13,038 nt of DNA from Clostridium sp. CAG:967 (lineage in GTDB: Bacteria > Cyanobacteriota > Vampirovibrionia > Gastranaerophilales > Gastranaerophilaceae): contig HF991471.1 of NCBI GenBank assembly GCA_000433095.1, positions 66,705 through 79,742 of the forward strand, written 5' to 3'. Both the position numbers and the translations under genes were made by a program. Positions 1-7,960 of this stretch are shown here, piece after piece; the stretch's first letter is position 1; the number at the start of each line of letters is the position of its first letter. The notes beneath the pieces are model-generated. The model was not told where the DNA came from and did no database searches. It saw nothing but the letters and a program-made list of their open reading frames with translations.

Positions 1-66
1 GCCATATTGGACATTCGTCACAATTTTTATGGCTGACCAGGCACATTCTTTGCTAAATCTTTTCAT
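1..66 (-). CDS. 5' end of an unknown gene (22 codons visible)
   Basis: Reading the minus strand from the ATG at 66-64 gives MKRFSKECAWSAIKIVTNVQ and two more residues before the window ends, with no stop. A good ribosome binding site (AAGGAG at 78-73) sits 6 nt before the ATG, and a near-consensus promoter lies upstream at 101-129, so a real gene start is likely. The visible part is basic and hydrophilic with no signal peptide or recognisable motif. The family cannot be named from 22 residues. It is divergent from the TerC-like gene at 207, and the two have separate promoters in the shared 140-bp intergenic region. Confidence 0.6.
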   Translation of the reverse strand, partial: MKRFSKECAWSAIKIVTNVQYG

Positions 67-100
67 AATATGCTCCTTTCATAAATAATTTTTATTAATA

Positions 101-129
101 ATTATACAACTATTATATACATATTTCAA
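101..129 (-). promoter_or_regulatory. Sigma70-type promoter of the minus-strand gene at 66
   Basis: On the minus strand there is a -35 TTGAAA (129-124, five of six consensus bases), a 17-nt spacer and a perfect -10 TATAAT (106-101). Transcription would start near 94, leaving an untranslated leader of about 28 nt that contains the AAGGAG ribosome binding site. The assignment is by consensus only. Confidence 0.6.
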
Positions 130-153
130 TAGTTTTATAATAGTTTTGATTGA

Positions 154-181
154 TTGCTAAATTTGGGATTTCGGGTATAAT
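154..181 (+). promoter_or_regulatory. Probable promoter of the TerC-like gene
   Basis: A -35 TTGCTA (154-159, four of six bases) and a -10 TATAAT (176-181, perfect) are separated by 16 nt. Transcription would begin near 188, just ahead of the AGGAG site at 196-200. This placement also argues against the in-frame upstream TTG at 150 as the start codon, because that TTG would lie upstream of the transcript. Confidence 0.5.
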
Positions 182-206
182 TGTTTTGAAATTAAAGGAG
201 AATAAT

Positions 207-1277
207 ATGCTGGAATATTTTTTAGGCTCATATATAGTAACAATAGCAGGTTTAATCGGTGCTTATCTGTGGGGTGAACACGTTCATGCCGGAACCGGTC
301 TGGCGTGCGTTTTTATAGCACTTGTACTTAGCGTTCTTGAAGTAAGTTTGTCGTTTGACAATGCTGTTGTAAACGCAATGAAGTTAGAAAAAATGAGCCA
401 TAAATGGCGTCACAGATTTTTAACCTGGGGGATTATTATCGCTGTATTCGGTATGAGATTTGTATTCCCTATACTTGTTGTTTCAATCTTTGCAAAATTA
501 AGTATGTTTGAAGTGGCTAAAATAGCACTTACCAATGCTGATAAATACGCATATTATTTACACCAAACTCATGCACCTATAGTAACATTCGGCGGGATGT
601 TTTTAATTATGTTGTTTCTTAATTACTTCTTTAATCATGAAAAAGAAGTTCATTGGATAAGACCGCTGGAAAACTGGCTTTCTCACTTAGACCATTTAAA
701 AGGAATTGAAGTTGTAATTTCTTTATTAATGCTTCTTGCAACACAGAACTTTGTACCTGTAGAACAGAAAGTTCATGTTATGATTGCAGGTATTTCAGGT
801 ATCATAACTTACCTTGTTATTGACGGTTTTACACATTATCTTGAGAAGCACGAAGAAATGAGACTTGCTAAATGTGCGACAGGAGCTGTCGGATGTACAG
901 GATTAATAAGCTTTATTTATCTTGAATTAATTGATGCATCGTTCTCTCTTGACGGAGTGCTGGGAGCTTTTGCATTGAGCAAAGATATTATAATCATTTC
1001 AATAGGTCTTGCAATAGGCGCAATGTTTGTCCGCTCCTTAACAATTATGCTTGTGGAAAAGAAAACCTTAAAACAATTTTTATATCTTGAGCATGGCGCA
1101 CATTGGGCAATCGGAGCTTTAGCCTGTTTAATGCTTGTATCTACTGTTAAAGAAATTCCCGAAGTTGTAACGGGCGGTATAGGTTTAGGCTTTATTGTAA
1201 TTGCATTTATATCTTCTGTTATGCATAACAAAAAAATGGAAAGGCTTTTAGCAGAACAGGATACTAAAAATGCTTAA
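207..1277 (+). CDS. TerC-superfamily membrane protein, DUF475 type
   Basis: A 356-residue polytopic inner-membrane protein, starting at ATG 207, which has AGGAG 6 nt upstream; the longer frame from TTG 150 is rejected because the promoter -10 lies inside it. Two inverted half-motifs mark the TerC/DUF475 superfamily: E45 with SFDN at 49-52, and E240 with SLDG at 247-250. Other family-like blocks are FLTWGIIIAVFGMRFVFP (71-88), FGGMFLIMLFLNYFF (128-142) and EHGAHWAIG (295-303). About eight to nine hydrophobic segments are visible, and the tail 341-356 is hydrophilic. Known relatives (TerC, Alx, YkoY) export manganese or help supply metal to secreted enzymes, and some members accompany tellurite resistance. 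Metal transport here is inferred from family. Its last 8 bases overlap the glycosyltransferase gene, so the two are probably co-transcribed. No ter-operon genes or manganese riboswitch are visible. Confidence 0.85.
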   Translation: MLEYFLGSYIVTIAGLIGAYLWGEHVHAGTGLACVFIALVLSVLEVSLSFDNAVVNAMKLEKMSHKWRHRFLTWGIIIAVFGMRFVFPILVVSIFAKLSMFEVAKIALTNADKYAYYLHQTHAPIVTFGGMFLIMLFLNYFFNHEKEVHWIRPLENWLSHLDHLKGIEVVISLLMLLATQNFVPVEQKVHVMIAGISGIITYLVIDGFTHYLEKHEEMRLAKCATGAVGCTGLISFIYLELIDASFSLDGVLGAFALSKDIIIISIGLAIGAMFVRSLTIMLVEKKTLKQFLYLEHGAHWAIGALACLMLVSTVKEIPEVVTGGIGLGFIVIAFISSVMHNKKMERLLAEQDTKNA

Positions 1278-2136
1278 ACTGCCTCTGGTAACATTCATCG
1301 TAACTTCTTATAATTACGAAAAATATATATTAAAAACTCTTGAGAGTATAAAATCACAAACTTATCGAAATTTTGAGATTGTAATTGTTGATGACTGCTC
1401 CTCTGACAATTCACGCCAAATTATTGAACAATTTATTGCCGAAAATCAGGATTTGAAAATTACACTTCTTGAACAACAAGAAAATCAAGGACAGCTTGCC
1501 TCAATGCTAAGAGGATTAAAAGAAGCAAAAGGACAGTTTGTAAGTTTTGTTGACAGCGACGATATTTTGATGCCTGAATATACTCACAAGCATATAAAAA
1601 CACATCTTGACACATCTGTTGCTTTTACGTCATGCAGGATTATTGAAATAGGCGAAGACGACGAGGTGCATACTACAAATTCCAAGGCTTCACCTGAATG
1701 CAAAGACCTGACAGGTTTGATTTCATCAGAAAAAACAAATTATGAAATTTTAAAAAGAAAACGTTTTGGCGGCTGGTACTGGTCCCCAAACAGTTCTGCC
1801 ATGTTTAGAAAAGCTTCAATTGAGTTATTGAAGGATTATAAAAATTCTGATAAATGGAAAATTTGTCCAGATAAATTCATATTCAATTATGCCCATTTAA
1901 TAGGCGGTTCAGCAATAATTTATGAGCCGCTCATCGGATACAGACGCCATAAAAACAATGCGGGGAACTGCACACTTGTTACAGGTAATAAAAGACTGCA
2001 CAGCGATTATACGACCCGAATAAATATTTCAAATAACATTAAAATCCGTCCCGAAACAATTAAATTTTTGTGGCAGGAAAGAAAAACTTTAGGATATCGA
2101 AATACCCTAAAGTTAATCCTTTTAATCTTGTTCTAA
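1270..2136 (+). CDS. Family 2 glycosyltransferase (GT-A fold)
   Basis: A 288-residue cytoplasmic transferase expected to move a sugar from a nucleotide-sugar donor onto a cell-surface glycan, lipid or protein; the substrate cannot be told. The N-terminal GT2 domain starts at once (VTFIVTSYNYEKYILKTLESI, 7-27). It has the donor-binding VDD at 40-42 and the metal-binding DSD at 95-97 inside FVDSDDILMPEY. Candidates for acceptor-side residues are GGWYWSPNSSAMFRK (167-181), D201 and YRRH (224-227). The C-terminus (275-288, LGYRNTLKLILLILF) is basic then hydrophobic and could dock on the membrane. The start ATG lies 8 nt inside the upstream gene with only a weak ACAGGA site, so translation is probably coupled to the TerC-like gene. 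No other glycan genes are nearby, which is unusual for surface-polysaccharide transferases. Confidence 0.88.
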   Translation: MLKLPLVTFIVTSYNYEKYILKTLESIKSQTYRNFEIVIVDDCSSDNSRQIIEQFIAENQDLKITLLEQQENQGQLASMLRGLKEAKGQFVSFVDSDDILMPEYTHKHIKTHLDTSVAFTSCRIIEIGEDDEVHTTNSKASPECKDLTGLISSEKTNYEILKRKRFGGWYWSPNSSAMFRKASIELLKDYKNSDKWKICPDKFIFNYAHLIGGSAIIYEPLIGYRRHKNNAGNCTLVTGNKRLHSDYTTRINISNNIKIRPETIKFLWQERKTLGYRNTLKLILLILF

Positions 2137-2149
2137 GCCGGTTACGGAT

Positions 2150-2165
2150 GGAGCGGCTACGCTCC
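2150..2165. terminator. GC-rich hairpin between convergent genes, possible terminator
   Basis: GGAGCG, loop GCTA, CGCTCC: a perfect 6-bp GC-rich stem with a 4-nt loop lies between the stop codon of the glycosyltransferase and that of ahcY, in otherwise AT-rich DNA. It could end transcription from both sides. No T-run follows on either strand, so it is not a textbook intrinsic terminator. It might instead be a copy of a small dispersed palindromic repeat. Confidence 0.35.
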
Positions 2166-3430
2166 TAGAATTTCCAGCTGTTTAAATATTCTTCCTGTTC
2201 AGCAGTCAATGTATCAATTTCGATGCCCATTGATTTTAATTTCAATTCTGCAATCTTAACATCAACTTCGTGAGGAAGTGTATATAATTTATTTTCCAGT
2301 TTTCCGTAATTTTTAACAAGGAATTCGATACCTAAAGCCTGGTTAGCAAAACTCATATCCATAACGCTTGCAGGGTGTCCTTCCGCAGCAACAAGGTTCA
2401 CAAGTCTGCCTTCCGCAAATACGTAAACGGATTTTCCGTTGTTAAGTTTATACTCTTCCAGAGAAGGTCTGATTTGTTTTATTTCAGTTGTGTAAGCTTT
2501 TAAATCACCTACATTAACTTCCCAGTCAAAGTGACCTGCGTTGGCAACAAAAGCACCGTCTTTCATTGTTAACAAGTGTTTAACATCAACAACATGTTTG
2601 TCACCCGTAACTGTTAAGAAAATATCACCTTCAAGAGCTGCTTTTTCAATAGGCATAACTCTGTAGCCTTCCATTGCAGCTTCAAGAGCTTTAAGCGGAT
2701 CAACTTCACAAACGATTACGTTTGCACCAAGCGCTTTAGCACGCAGTGCACAGCCTCTTCCGCACCAGCCGTAACCTGAAATTACAACTGTTTTGCCTGC
2801 AATAAGAATATTTGCACCTCTGATAATACCGTCTAATGAACTTTGTCCGGTACCGTATCTGTTATCGTAAAGGTGTTTTGTTAAACTTGTATTTACGCCA
2901 ACGGCAGGAAATCTTAATTCGCCTTGAGCTTCAAGAGCTTGAAGTCTTATGATGCCTGTTGTGGTTTCTTCTGTAGAACCGATAATTTTTGAAGCCAGTT
3001 CAGGTCTTTCGGCATGTATCATTGATACCACGTCGCAGCCGTCATCAATGATAATATCAGGGTTATGATTTAATGCTTCCACAATATGAGATTTATACTG
3101 TTCAACAGTTTCACCTGCAACAGCAAATGTAGGAATACCATAATGCTTAACAAGTGCAGCTGCAACATCGTCCTGTGTAGAAAGAGGATTTGAAGCAACA
3201 AGAACAGCATCAGCACCGCCTGATTTCATAACAACGCATAAAGCTGCCGTTTCTTTTGTAACGTGAACGCAGGCTGATAATTTCAAACCTTTAAAAGGCT
3301 GTTCTTCAATAAATCTTTTCTGAATTTGTCTTAAAACAGGCATATCTTTGAAAGCCCATTCAATCTGATTTTTGCCTTGATCTGCCAAATTAATATCTTT
3401 AATATCGTATTTCATTTCTTTCATCAACAT
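2165..3430 (-). CDS. ahcY: Adenosylhomocysteinase (S-adenosyl-L-homocysteine hydrolase)
   Basis: Reversibly splits S-adenosylhomocysteine into adenosine and homocysteine, removing the inhibitory product of SAM-dependent methylation in the cytoplasm. The chosen start (ATG 3430) has AAAAGGAG 7 nt upstream and gives 421 residues; an in-frame start at 3478 would lie upstream of the promoter. Visible active-site segments are NPLSTQDD (81-88), IDDGCD (128-133), TEETTTG (153-159) and SLTKHLYDNRYGTGQS (182-197, with K185 and D189). The NAD-binding glycine loop is GYGWCGRG (219-226), followed by NAGH (297-300) and EGRLVNLVAAEGHPASVMDM (340-359). The length and C-terminus (...EEYLNSWKF) fit the short form that lacks both the roughly 40-residue insertion and the KPxHYRY tail of long forms. 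Identification is very secure. No other methionine-cycle gene is visible. The gene is divergent from the GH13 gene. Confidence 0.97.
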   Translation of the reverse strand: MLMKEMKYDIKDINLADQGKNQIEWAFKDMPVLRQIQKRFIEEQPFKGLKLSACVHVTKETAALCVVMKSGGADAVLVASNPLSTQDDVAAALVKHYGIPTFAVAGETVEQYKSHIVEALNHNPDIIIDDGCDVVSMIHAERPELASKIIGSTEETTTGIIRLQALEAQGELRFPAVGVNTSLTKHLYDNRYGTGQSSLDGIIRGANILIAGKTVVISGYGWCGRGCALRAKALGANVIVCEVDPLKALEAAMEGYRVMPIEKAALEGDIFLTVTGDKHVVDVKHLLTMKDGAFVANAGHFDWEVNVGDLKAYTTEIKQIRPSLEEYKLNNGKSVYVFAEGRLVNLVAAEGHPASVMDMSFANQALGIEFLVKNYGKLENKLYTLPHEVDVKIAELKLKSMGIEIDTLTAEQEEYLNSWKF

Positions 3431-3452
3431 TCTAAGTCTCCTTTTCCTAAAA

Positions 3453-3482
3453 ATTATAACAGGAATATTTTTCAGCAACCAA
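3453..3482 (-). promoter_or_regulatory. Probable ahcY promoter
   Basis: On the minus strand a perfect -10 TATAAT (3458-3453) is preceded, after 18 nt, by TTGGTT (3482-3477), a weak -35. The expected transcript starts near 3446, directly before the AAAAGGAG site, giving a short leader of about 16 nt. No S-adenosylhomocysteine riboswitch fits in so short a leader. Confidence 0.45.
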
Positions 3483-3543
3483 TTTATGTAAAATTTTCTT
3501 AATAATGCACATCATTTTGTCAAAAAAAAATATTCACTTGAGT

Positions 3544-3549
3544 TATAAA
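3544..3549 (+). promoter_or_regulatory. Possible -10 element of the GH13 gene
   Basis: TATAAA sits 24 nt before the GTG start and about 9 nt before the TAAGGAG ribosome binding site. The only -35-like hexamer upstream is TTGTCA at 3517-3522, 21 nt away and so too far for an ideal promoter; an A9 run (3522-3530) lies between them. The element is tentative. Confidence 0.3.
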
Positions 3550-3572
3550 TGAAGTAGTAAGGAGTTTCTCAC

Positions 3573-6500
3573 GTGAAAGTCAATTTAAATTTAAATCAAC
3601 CAAACACCAGAAATAACGTTAATTTTGAAGGTTATAAACCCATAAAATCCAAATATGGTGACACTGAATATGAATTTAATTATGTTTACGATGATGAAAA
3701 TTGGGATTGCTATGTAGAGCTTTTTGCAGTCAAACAGGATTCTGACGGCAATTATATAAGCAACGGCATTCTTGAAAATGCAGAACAAATGCGTACAGCC
3801 GGCGATAAAGAAAGAGGCATTAAGCTTGAAAGCGGTAAGGCAACAAAAGTTGACCTTGCTAAAGATTATCACTTAGCTCCTGATGAAGCTTTTGCATATC
3901 ACTATAAATTATACCCGAAAGGTCATAAAGATGCCCCTCCTGTATACAAACTTGATGCAGGTATGGTTATAAACGAATCAGGCAGTACAGGAAATGCATG
4001 GGATGTTTATAACGTAGTTCCTTACGGCGCTTCAACCCTTACAAAAGGCGGTGCGATGAAGTTAATAATTCCTGATAACCACAATGTTATCTGGACTTAT
4101 GATGATAACAATAATATTATTATGAAATCACCGCAAAAAATTGTTGATATTTTAAGTTCATCCAAAAACTTTGCTAACAAAATCGGCGGTTCTCTAGCAG
4201 GTATAGAACAAGATTTAAACAACGGAAAACTTGACGGCTATAGAAGAGTAATCACAACACCTTTATTTACCGATGACTCTCTTACTGCCCATGCTTACTG
4301 GAACAAGAACTGTTTCCAGATGGCTCAAACTCTGGGAAATATAAACAACTATATTTCCGTTCAGAAAAAAATGTTTGCTAAAGGTATTAACCTTGTATCA
4401 GACGGAGCTTACGTTAACGAAGGTTTGGAAGGCGTACACTTCCAGCATATTTTAAAATGGGGTGATAAATCACCTTACTTTAACTGGTTTAAAATTTCAG
4501 GATTACAAGACAGCCCGTTACGTATGGGTGTTTTCGGAAAGAAAACAGAACATGTTACACACAGAGTAGTTAACTCAAAATACAAATTCGAACCCCAAAG
4601 CGACGGAATCGTAAAAATATCACGCAATAATAAATATAATTCAAAAGCTCCTACTTATATCCAAATTTATGATAAAAGACTTGTTAATGCTGAAAATTTA
4701 AGTGACAAAGAATTAATCAAAGCTTATGATAAATTAAACACAGATAATCATTTGGAAATTAATAACCACAATGACACAGTAGTTCCTTACAGCTTTAGAA
4801 TTGATTCAGATGCTTACAAAAAGAATGTAGAAATTTTAAACGAATACAACAAAAGTATTCCTCAACATAAACGTATAAGTTATAAAAGCGGCGATGCTAC
4901 AAGAATGCTTTCCCAATTTGAATACTTCGGTTTGGGCGGAAAACAGGAAAGCGGGTTTGAAACCTGGGATGCAAACCCGGATATCGCAAAATTAAACTAT
5001 GTATTCTCACACACAGATACAAAAGCATTGAAAAATATCGCTGATCCTAAAAAACGTGCAGAAACAATGAAATTGATGAAACGTAAAAACATGGAAGTAC
5101 AGGATTATGCTGTTTCATCTGCTAAATATTGGACAAACAAAACTAATCAGATTTTAAATCTAAATGCTGCACAGCATCTTAGAAACATTGACGGTATGAG
5201 CTCTGATGAGATTTATCAATTAATCGAAAAACAATCAAACGGAAAAGTATTCCCTAAAGACTTAGATGTTACTCCGGCAATTGTTAAAAACGTTTTGCGT
5301 GACAGATATAATCTTTCAGGTGCGGATACCGACGAATCTTACAAAGATATAATCCTTAAAGGCTTAATGGATGTGCCTCTTGATTCCGTAGAAGTCGGTG
5401 ATGACATCGTTTCAGTCTTATCTTCCCCTCTTGTTTCTAAAAGAGCTGTGAAAGAAGACCAAATTGGCGTTTCCAGATTTGAAATGTATCAGACAGGCAA
5501 CCAGCACTTAAGACCGGACACACAAGAAACATATGATCTTGCCGATAAAATGTATACTAAAGAAATGTTATCTCTGGCAAGAGAAGTATTAAATGCCCTC
5601 AACAGTAAATTGCCCGAAGGCAACAAACTTAATGATGAAAACGGCAACGCAACCCAATTCGGTAAATACGTTATACCTTTATTAACTGCTGAAATTGCGA
5701 AATTTGCTATCATTAAAGGTGTAAAACCTGATGCAGAATTTTCATACGACAGAGAAACAGGTGAAATCACATATAAATATAAAGACTTGAAAAATACTTC
5801 ACTGCTAAGTATGGGAATTATTGCAGACAGCCCTGAAGATGAAGCAAAATCTGTAATAAATAAAATTAAATCAGGAATAAATAAAATCAGTGTCGCTGAT
5901 AAAGAAAAACTTGCAAGTGCATTATGGAAATCTATTAAAGGTACAAACGCTGACAGCTTTAAACTTGCTGAAATGATAGTAAGCAGAGCAGAAGCAGGTT
6001 TGGACTGGAGAATTGATGCAACAAAAGATATCGGCGACATAGAATCTGTAAGAAATAAACTAACTGATTTTGAATATACCTGGGATAAAGTTATTGATTT
6101 CTGGTCAAGATTTACCGACGGAGTAAAAGAATTTCATCCTGACGTATACATCGCAGCCGAAATTACAAATGAAGTAGATATATATGACAAAGGCTACGGA
6201 AGCAAATCAGGCGCAAGATATTCAAGCAGTCAGGAAGCAGTAAAAAAACTGTTGACAGAAGCAGGATTTACAACAACCGTAAACTACAGCTACTTCTCAT
6301 CTGACATTACTAAAATATTTGGAAAACTATTTGATTACGACGGAGAAAACAGCCCTGACAAAGGACTTGCTCAAGACGGAACTATTCTAGAAAAACTTGT
6401 CGGAGGCGACAATTACTTAAATTCAGCTCCGCTGTATTCTTTATTATATTCTTATACATTTGCAGGCAACCACGATAAATGCCGTATCTTAGAAGGCTTT

Positions 6501-7784
6501 GCAATGGATATGGATTTCGTTCACCATGCTGACTTAACAGAAAAAGGAAATCCTTACCGTGAAAGAGCATACAGAATTCTTAACGGTGTTAAATACGGTG
6601 AGTTCGTTGATCCTGAGGCTGTACAAAACTATAACTATAACAGAGTAAGCAATATCGCACTTGCAAAAAGTGAATCCATTGCAAGCGGAATGGGAAAAGC
6701 CAAAGAAGAAATCGGTTTAAGTCAGGAAAGAAAAGATTACATCTATGACAAGATGGTTCAAGCTCTTAAAAATCTGACAAATAACAAATTCAAAGGCGAA
6801 ATACACGATGCGGAAGGTTTTGGCACAAAGCCTTATGATATAGCTCTTGATATTGTTTTAGACGAAATGGATTATCTGGAACCTGACAGTAATAAAAAAT
6901 TAACTAAAAAGGAAAGACATGACTTAAAAGAAAAAGCATTTGAACGTATTGTCGGACCTGCAACTTCAAAAGCATTAGGTGTAATTAAATTCTTGTCAGG
7001 ACTTGTAGGCAACCCGACATTATTTGATGGCGACGATTTAGGTGCAACAGGTTTTGAAACAACTTCCAAAAACATCTATCTTCAAAACCGCAACGTAGTT
7101 CATGATGAATGGGCAGATTCTTCAAGCAATACATTTAAACCGTTTATTAAAACTTATAAAGATTATATTGATTATCAAATGGGATTACGTTCACGTCCTG
7201 AATTACAGGCATTAAATGACGGTGCTCCGTTTGCACTTGATGCACAGCCGGCAAGATACAAAAAAGAATTATATAAAGATCCGAAAGGATATCATAATTC
7301 AGAAAACCTTAAAGGTTATGAAGAAGGCGATGCAAACTTATCAACCTTGTTAAGGCAAAGCCCTAACGGTGCAATGACAGTTACAGTATTCAACACAAAA
7401 GGTCTAAACCACGAGTATGATGAATACTACGAACCTGCAGAAATCACAATGGACAAAATTAAGTTCCATGATGCACGTGGCGGCAGGGCAGGATTGCAAT
7501 GCGGTATTCGTCAGGGATTGAAGTTTGTAAATGCCAATAATCCTAACGAAATATATTATACAAGACATGATGATAACGGCGAATATTGCTTAAGACGTCA
7601 TAATCCTGAAACAGGTAAAGATGAACAGATTAAGTTTAAAGATACAACACTTGTTCTGTATCATCAACCTTCATTTACAGGCAGACGTAAAGTATTGTAT
7701 AACCCTCAATACAGCTTCACATCAAATCCTTATCAGCAAAAACCTCAAACTGTTACAGGTGCAAAGCTTGCTTTGACTAAATAA
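3573..7784 (+). CDS. Giant GH13 alpha-amylase-family protein with large insertions
   Basis: A 1403-residue protein starting at GTG 3573, with TAAGGAG 8 nt upstream. The four conserved GH13 regions are present in order. Region I is LVSDGAYVNEG (274-284, D277 and N282). Region II is GLDWRIDATKD (809-819, R813 and nucleophile D815). Region III is DVYIAAEI (857-864, acid/base E863). Region IV is FAGNHD (963-968, H967 and D968). A strand-8-like GNPTLFDGDDLG lies at 1146-1157, and an early-barrel segment GGSLAGIEQDL (205-215) to VITTPLFTDDSLTAHAYW (226-243). So it should cleave or transfer alpha-1,4/1,6-glucans by the retaining mechanism; exact activity and substrate are unknown. Residues 1-200 look like an N-terminal beta-rich domain and 1265-1390 like a C-terminal beta domain. 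Regions I and II are about 530 residues apart (commonly near 100), so a huge domain-B-like insertion is present. No signal peptide is seen, so the protein is probably cytoplasmic and may act on stored glycogen. Confidence 0.85.
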   Translation: MKVNLNLNQPNTRNNVNFEGYKPIKSKYGDTEYEFNYVYDDENWDCYVELFAVKQDSDGNYISNGILENAEQMRTAGDKERGIKLESGKATKVDLAKDYHLAPDEAFAYHYKLYPKGHKDAPPVYKLDAGMVINESGSTGNAWDVYNVVPYGASTLTKGGAMKLIIPDNHNVIWTYDDNNNIIMKSPQKIVDILSSSKNFANKIGGSLAGIEQDLNNGKLDGYRRVITTPLFTDDSLTAHAYWNKNCFQMAQTLGNINNYISVQKKMFAKGINLVSDGAYVNEGLEGVHFQHILKWGDKSPYFNWFKISGLQDSPLRMGVFGKKTEHVTHRVVNSKYKFEPQSDGIVKISRNNKYNSKAPTYIQIYDKRLVNAENLSDKELIKAYDKLNTDNHLEINNHNDTVVPYSFRIDSDAYKKNVEILNEYNKSIPQHKRISYKSGDATRMLSQFEYFGLGGKQESGFETWDANPDIAKLNYVFSHTDTKALKNIADPKKRAETMKLMKRKNMEVQDYAVSSAKYWTNKTNQILNLNAAQHLRNIDGMSSDEIYQLIEKQSNGKVFPKDLDVTPAIVKNVLRDRYNLSGADTDESYKDIILKGLMDVPLDSVEVGDDIVSVLSSPLVSKRAVKEDQIGVSRFEMYQTGNQHLRPDTQETYDLADKMYTKEMLSLAREVLNALNSKLPEGNKLNDENGNATQFGKYVIPLLTAEIAKFAIIKGVKPDAEFSYDRETGEITYKYKDLKNTSLLSMGIIADSPEDEAKSVINKIKSGINKISVADKEKLASALWKSIKGTNADSFKLAEMIVSRAEAGLDWRIDATKDIGDIESVRNKLTDFEYTWDKVIDFWSRFTDGVKEFHPDVYIAAEITNEVDIYDKGYGSKSGARYSSSQEAVKKLLTEAGFTTTVNYSYFSSDITKIFGKLFDYDGENSPDKGLAQDGTILEKLVGGDNYLNSAPLYSLLYSYTFAGNHDKCRILEGFAMDMDFVHHADLTEKGNPYRERAYRILNGVKYGEFVDPEAVQNYNYNRVSNIALAKSESIASGMGKAKEEIGLSQERKDYIYDKMVQALKNLTNNKFKGEIHDAEGFGTKPYDIALDIVLDEMDYLEPDSNKKLTKKERHDLKEKAFERIVGPATSKALGVIKFLSGLVGNPTLFDGDDLGATGFETTSKNIYLQNRNVVHDEWADSSSNTFKPFIKTYKDYIDYQMGLRSRPELQALNDGAPFALDAQPARYKKELYKDPKGYHNSENLKGYEEGDANLSTLLRQSPNGAMTVTVFNTKGLNHEYDEYYEPAEITMDKIKFHDARGGRAGLQCGIRQGLKFVNANNPNEIYYTRHDDNGEYCLRRHNPETGKDEQIKFKDTTLVLYHQPSFTGRRKVLYNPQYSFTSNPYQQKPQTVTGAKLALTK

Positions 7785-7805
7785 CAACACTATTGACAAA
7801 TCTCC

Positions 7806-7814
7806 TGATATAAT
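7806..7814 (+). promoter_or_regulatory. Extended -10 promoter of the pilin locus
   Basis: TGATATAAT is a perfect extended -10 (TGn then TATAAT). A perfect -35 hexamer TTGACA lies at 7793-7798 but only 10 nt before TATAAT; at a proper 17-nt spacing it would instead serve AATAAT at 7816-7821. Either way transcription would start about 7820-7828, just ahead of AAGGAGG (7835-7841). This good promoter and ribosome binding site in front of a disrupted reading frame suggests the locus was or can be expressed. Confidence 0.55.
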
Positions 7815-7875
7815 AAATAATGTAAATATGTAAAAAGGAGGCTGAAAATGATTGAGTCAAGAGCATTAAGGGTTG

Positions 7876-7885
7876 CCCCCCCCCC
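7876..7885 (+). repeat. C10 homopolymer in the prepilin leader
   Basis: Ten consecutive C lie 28 bases after the ATG, inside the leader-coding region, in a window that is otherwise AT-rich. The tract encodes prolines in the ATG frame. Length 10 leads to a stop at 7914-7916; lengths 8 or 11 would open the frame into the prepilin helix. Such tracts are classic sites of slipped-strand phase variation, and also of sequencing error. Confidence 0.85.
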
Positions 7886-7960
7886 GAGCAAGGTTTGCAT
7901 TATTTTAAGGGGTTAAGGGCTTTTACACTCGCTGAGGTTCTAATTACTCTCGGCATTATC

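Noticed and set aside
1..22. Naming the partial gene as an Rrf2-type regulator from its first residues
   Set aside because: Twenty-two residues give no motif, so the resemblance was too weak to report as a function.
150..206. Upstream TTG start that adds 19 residues to the TerC-like protein
   Set aside because: The -10 TATAAT at 176-181 lies inside it, while ATG 207 has AGGAG at the right distance and family-like sequence begins there.
3431..3478. Longer start for ahcY with a basic N-terminal extension
   Set aside because: It overlaps the promoter and has no ribosome binding site; ATG 3430 has AAAAGGAG 7 nt upstream.
3522..3530. A9 run between -35-like and -10-like elements of the GH13 gene as a phase-variable promoter spacer
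   Set aside because: The spacer is 21 nt and four A would have to be lost to reach 17; A-runs of this size are expected by chance in AT-rich intergenic DNA.
5489..6040. 183-residue minus-strand open frame inside the GH13 gene
   Set aside because: It is the opposite-strand shadow of strongly coding, family-matching sequence and has no ribosome binding site or motif.
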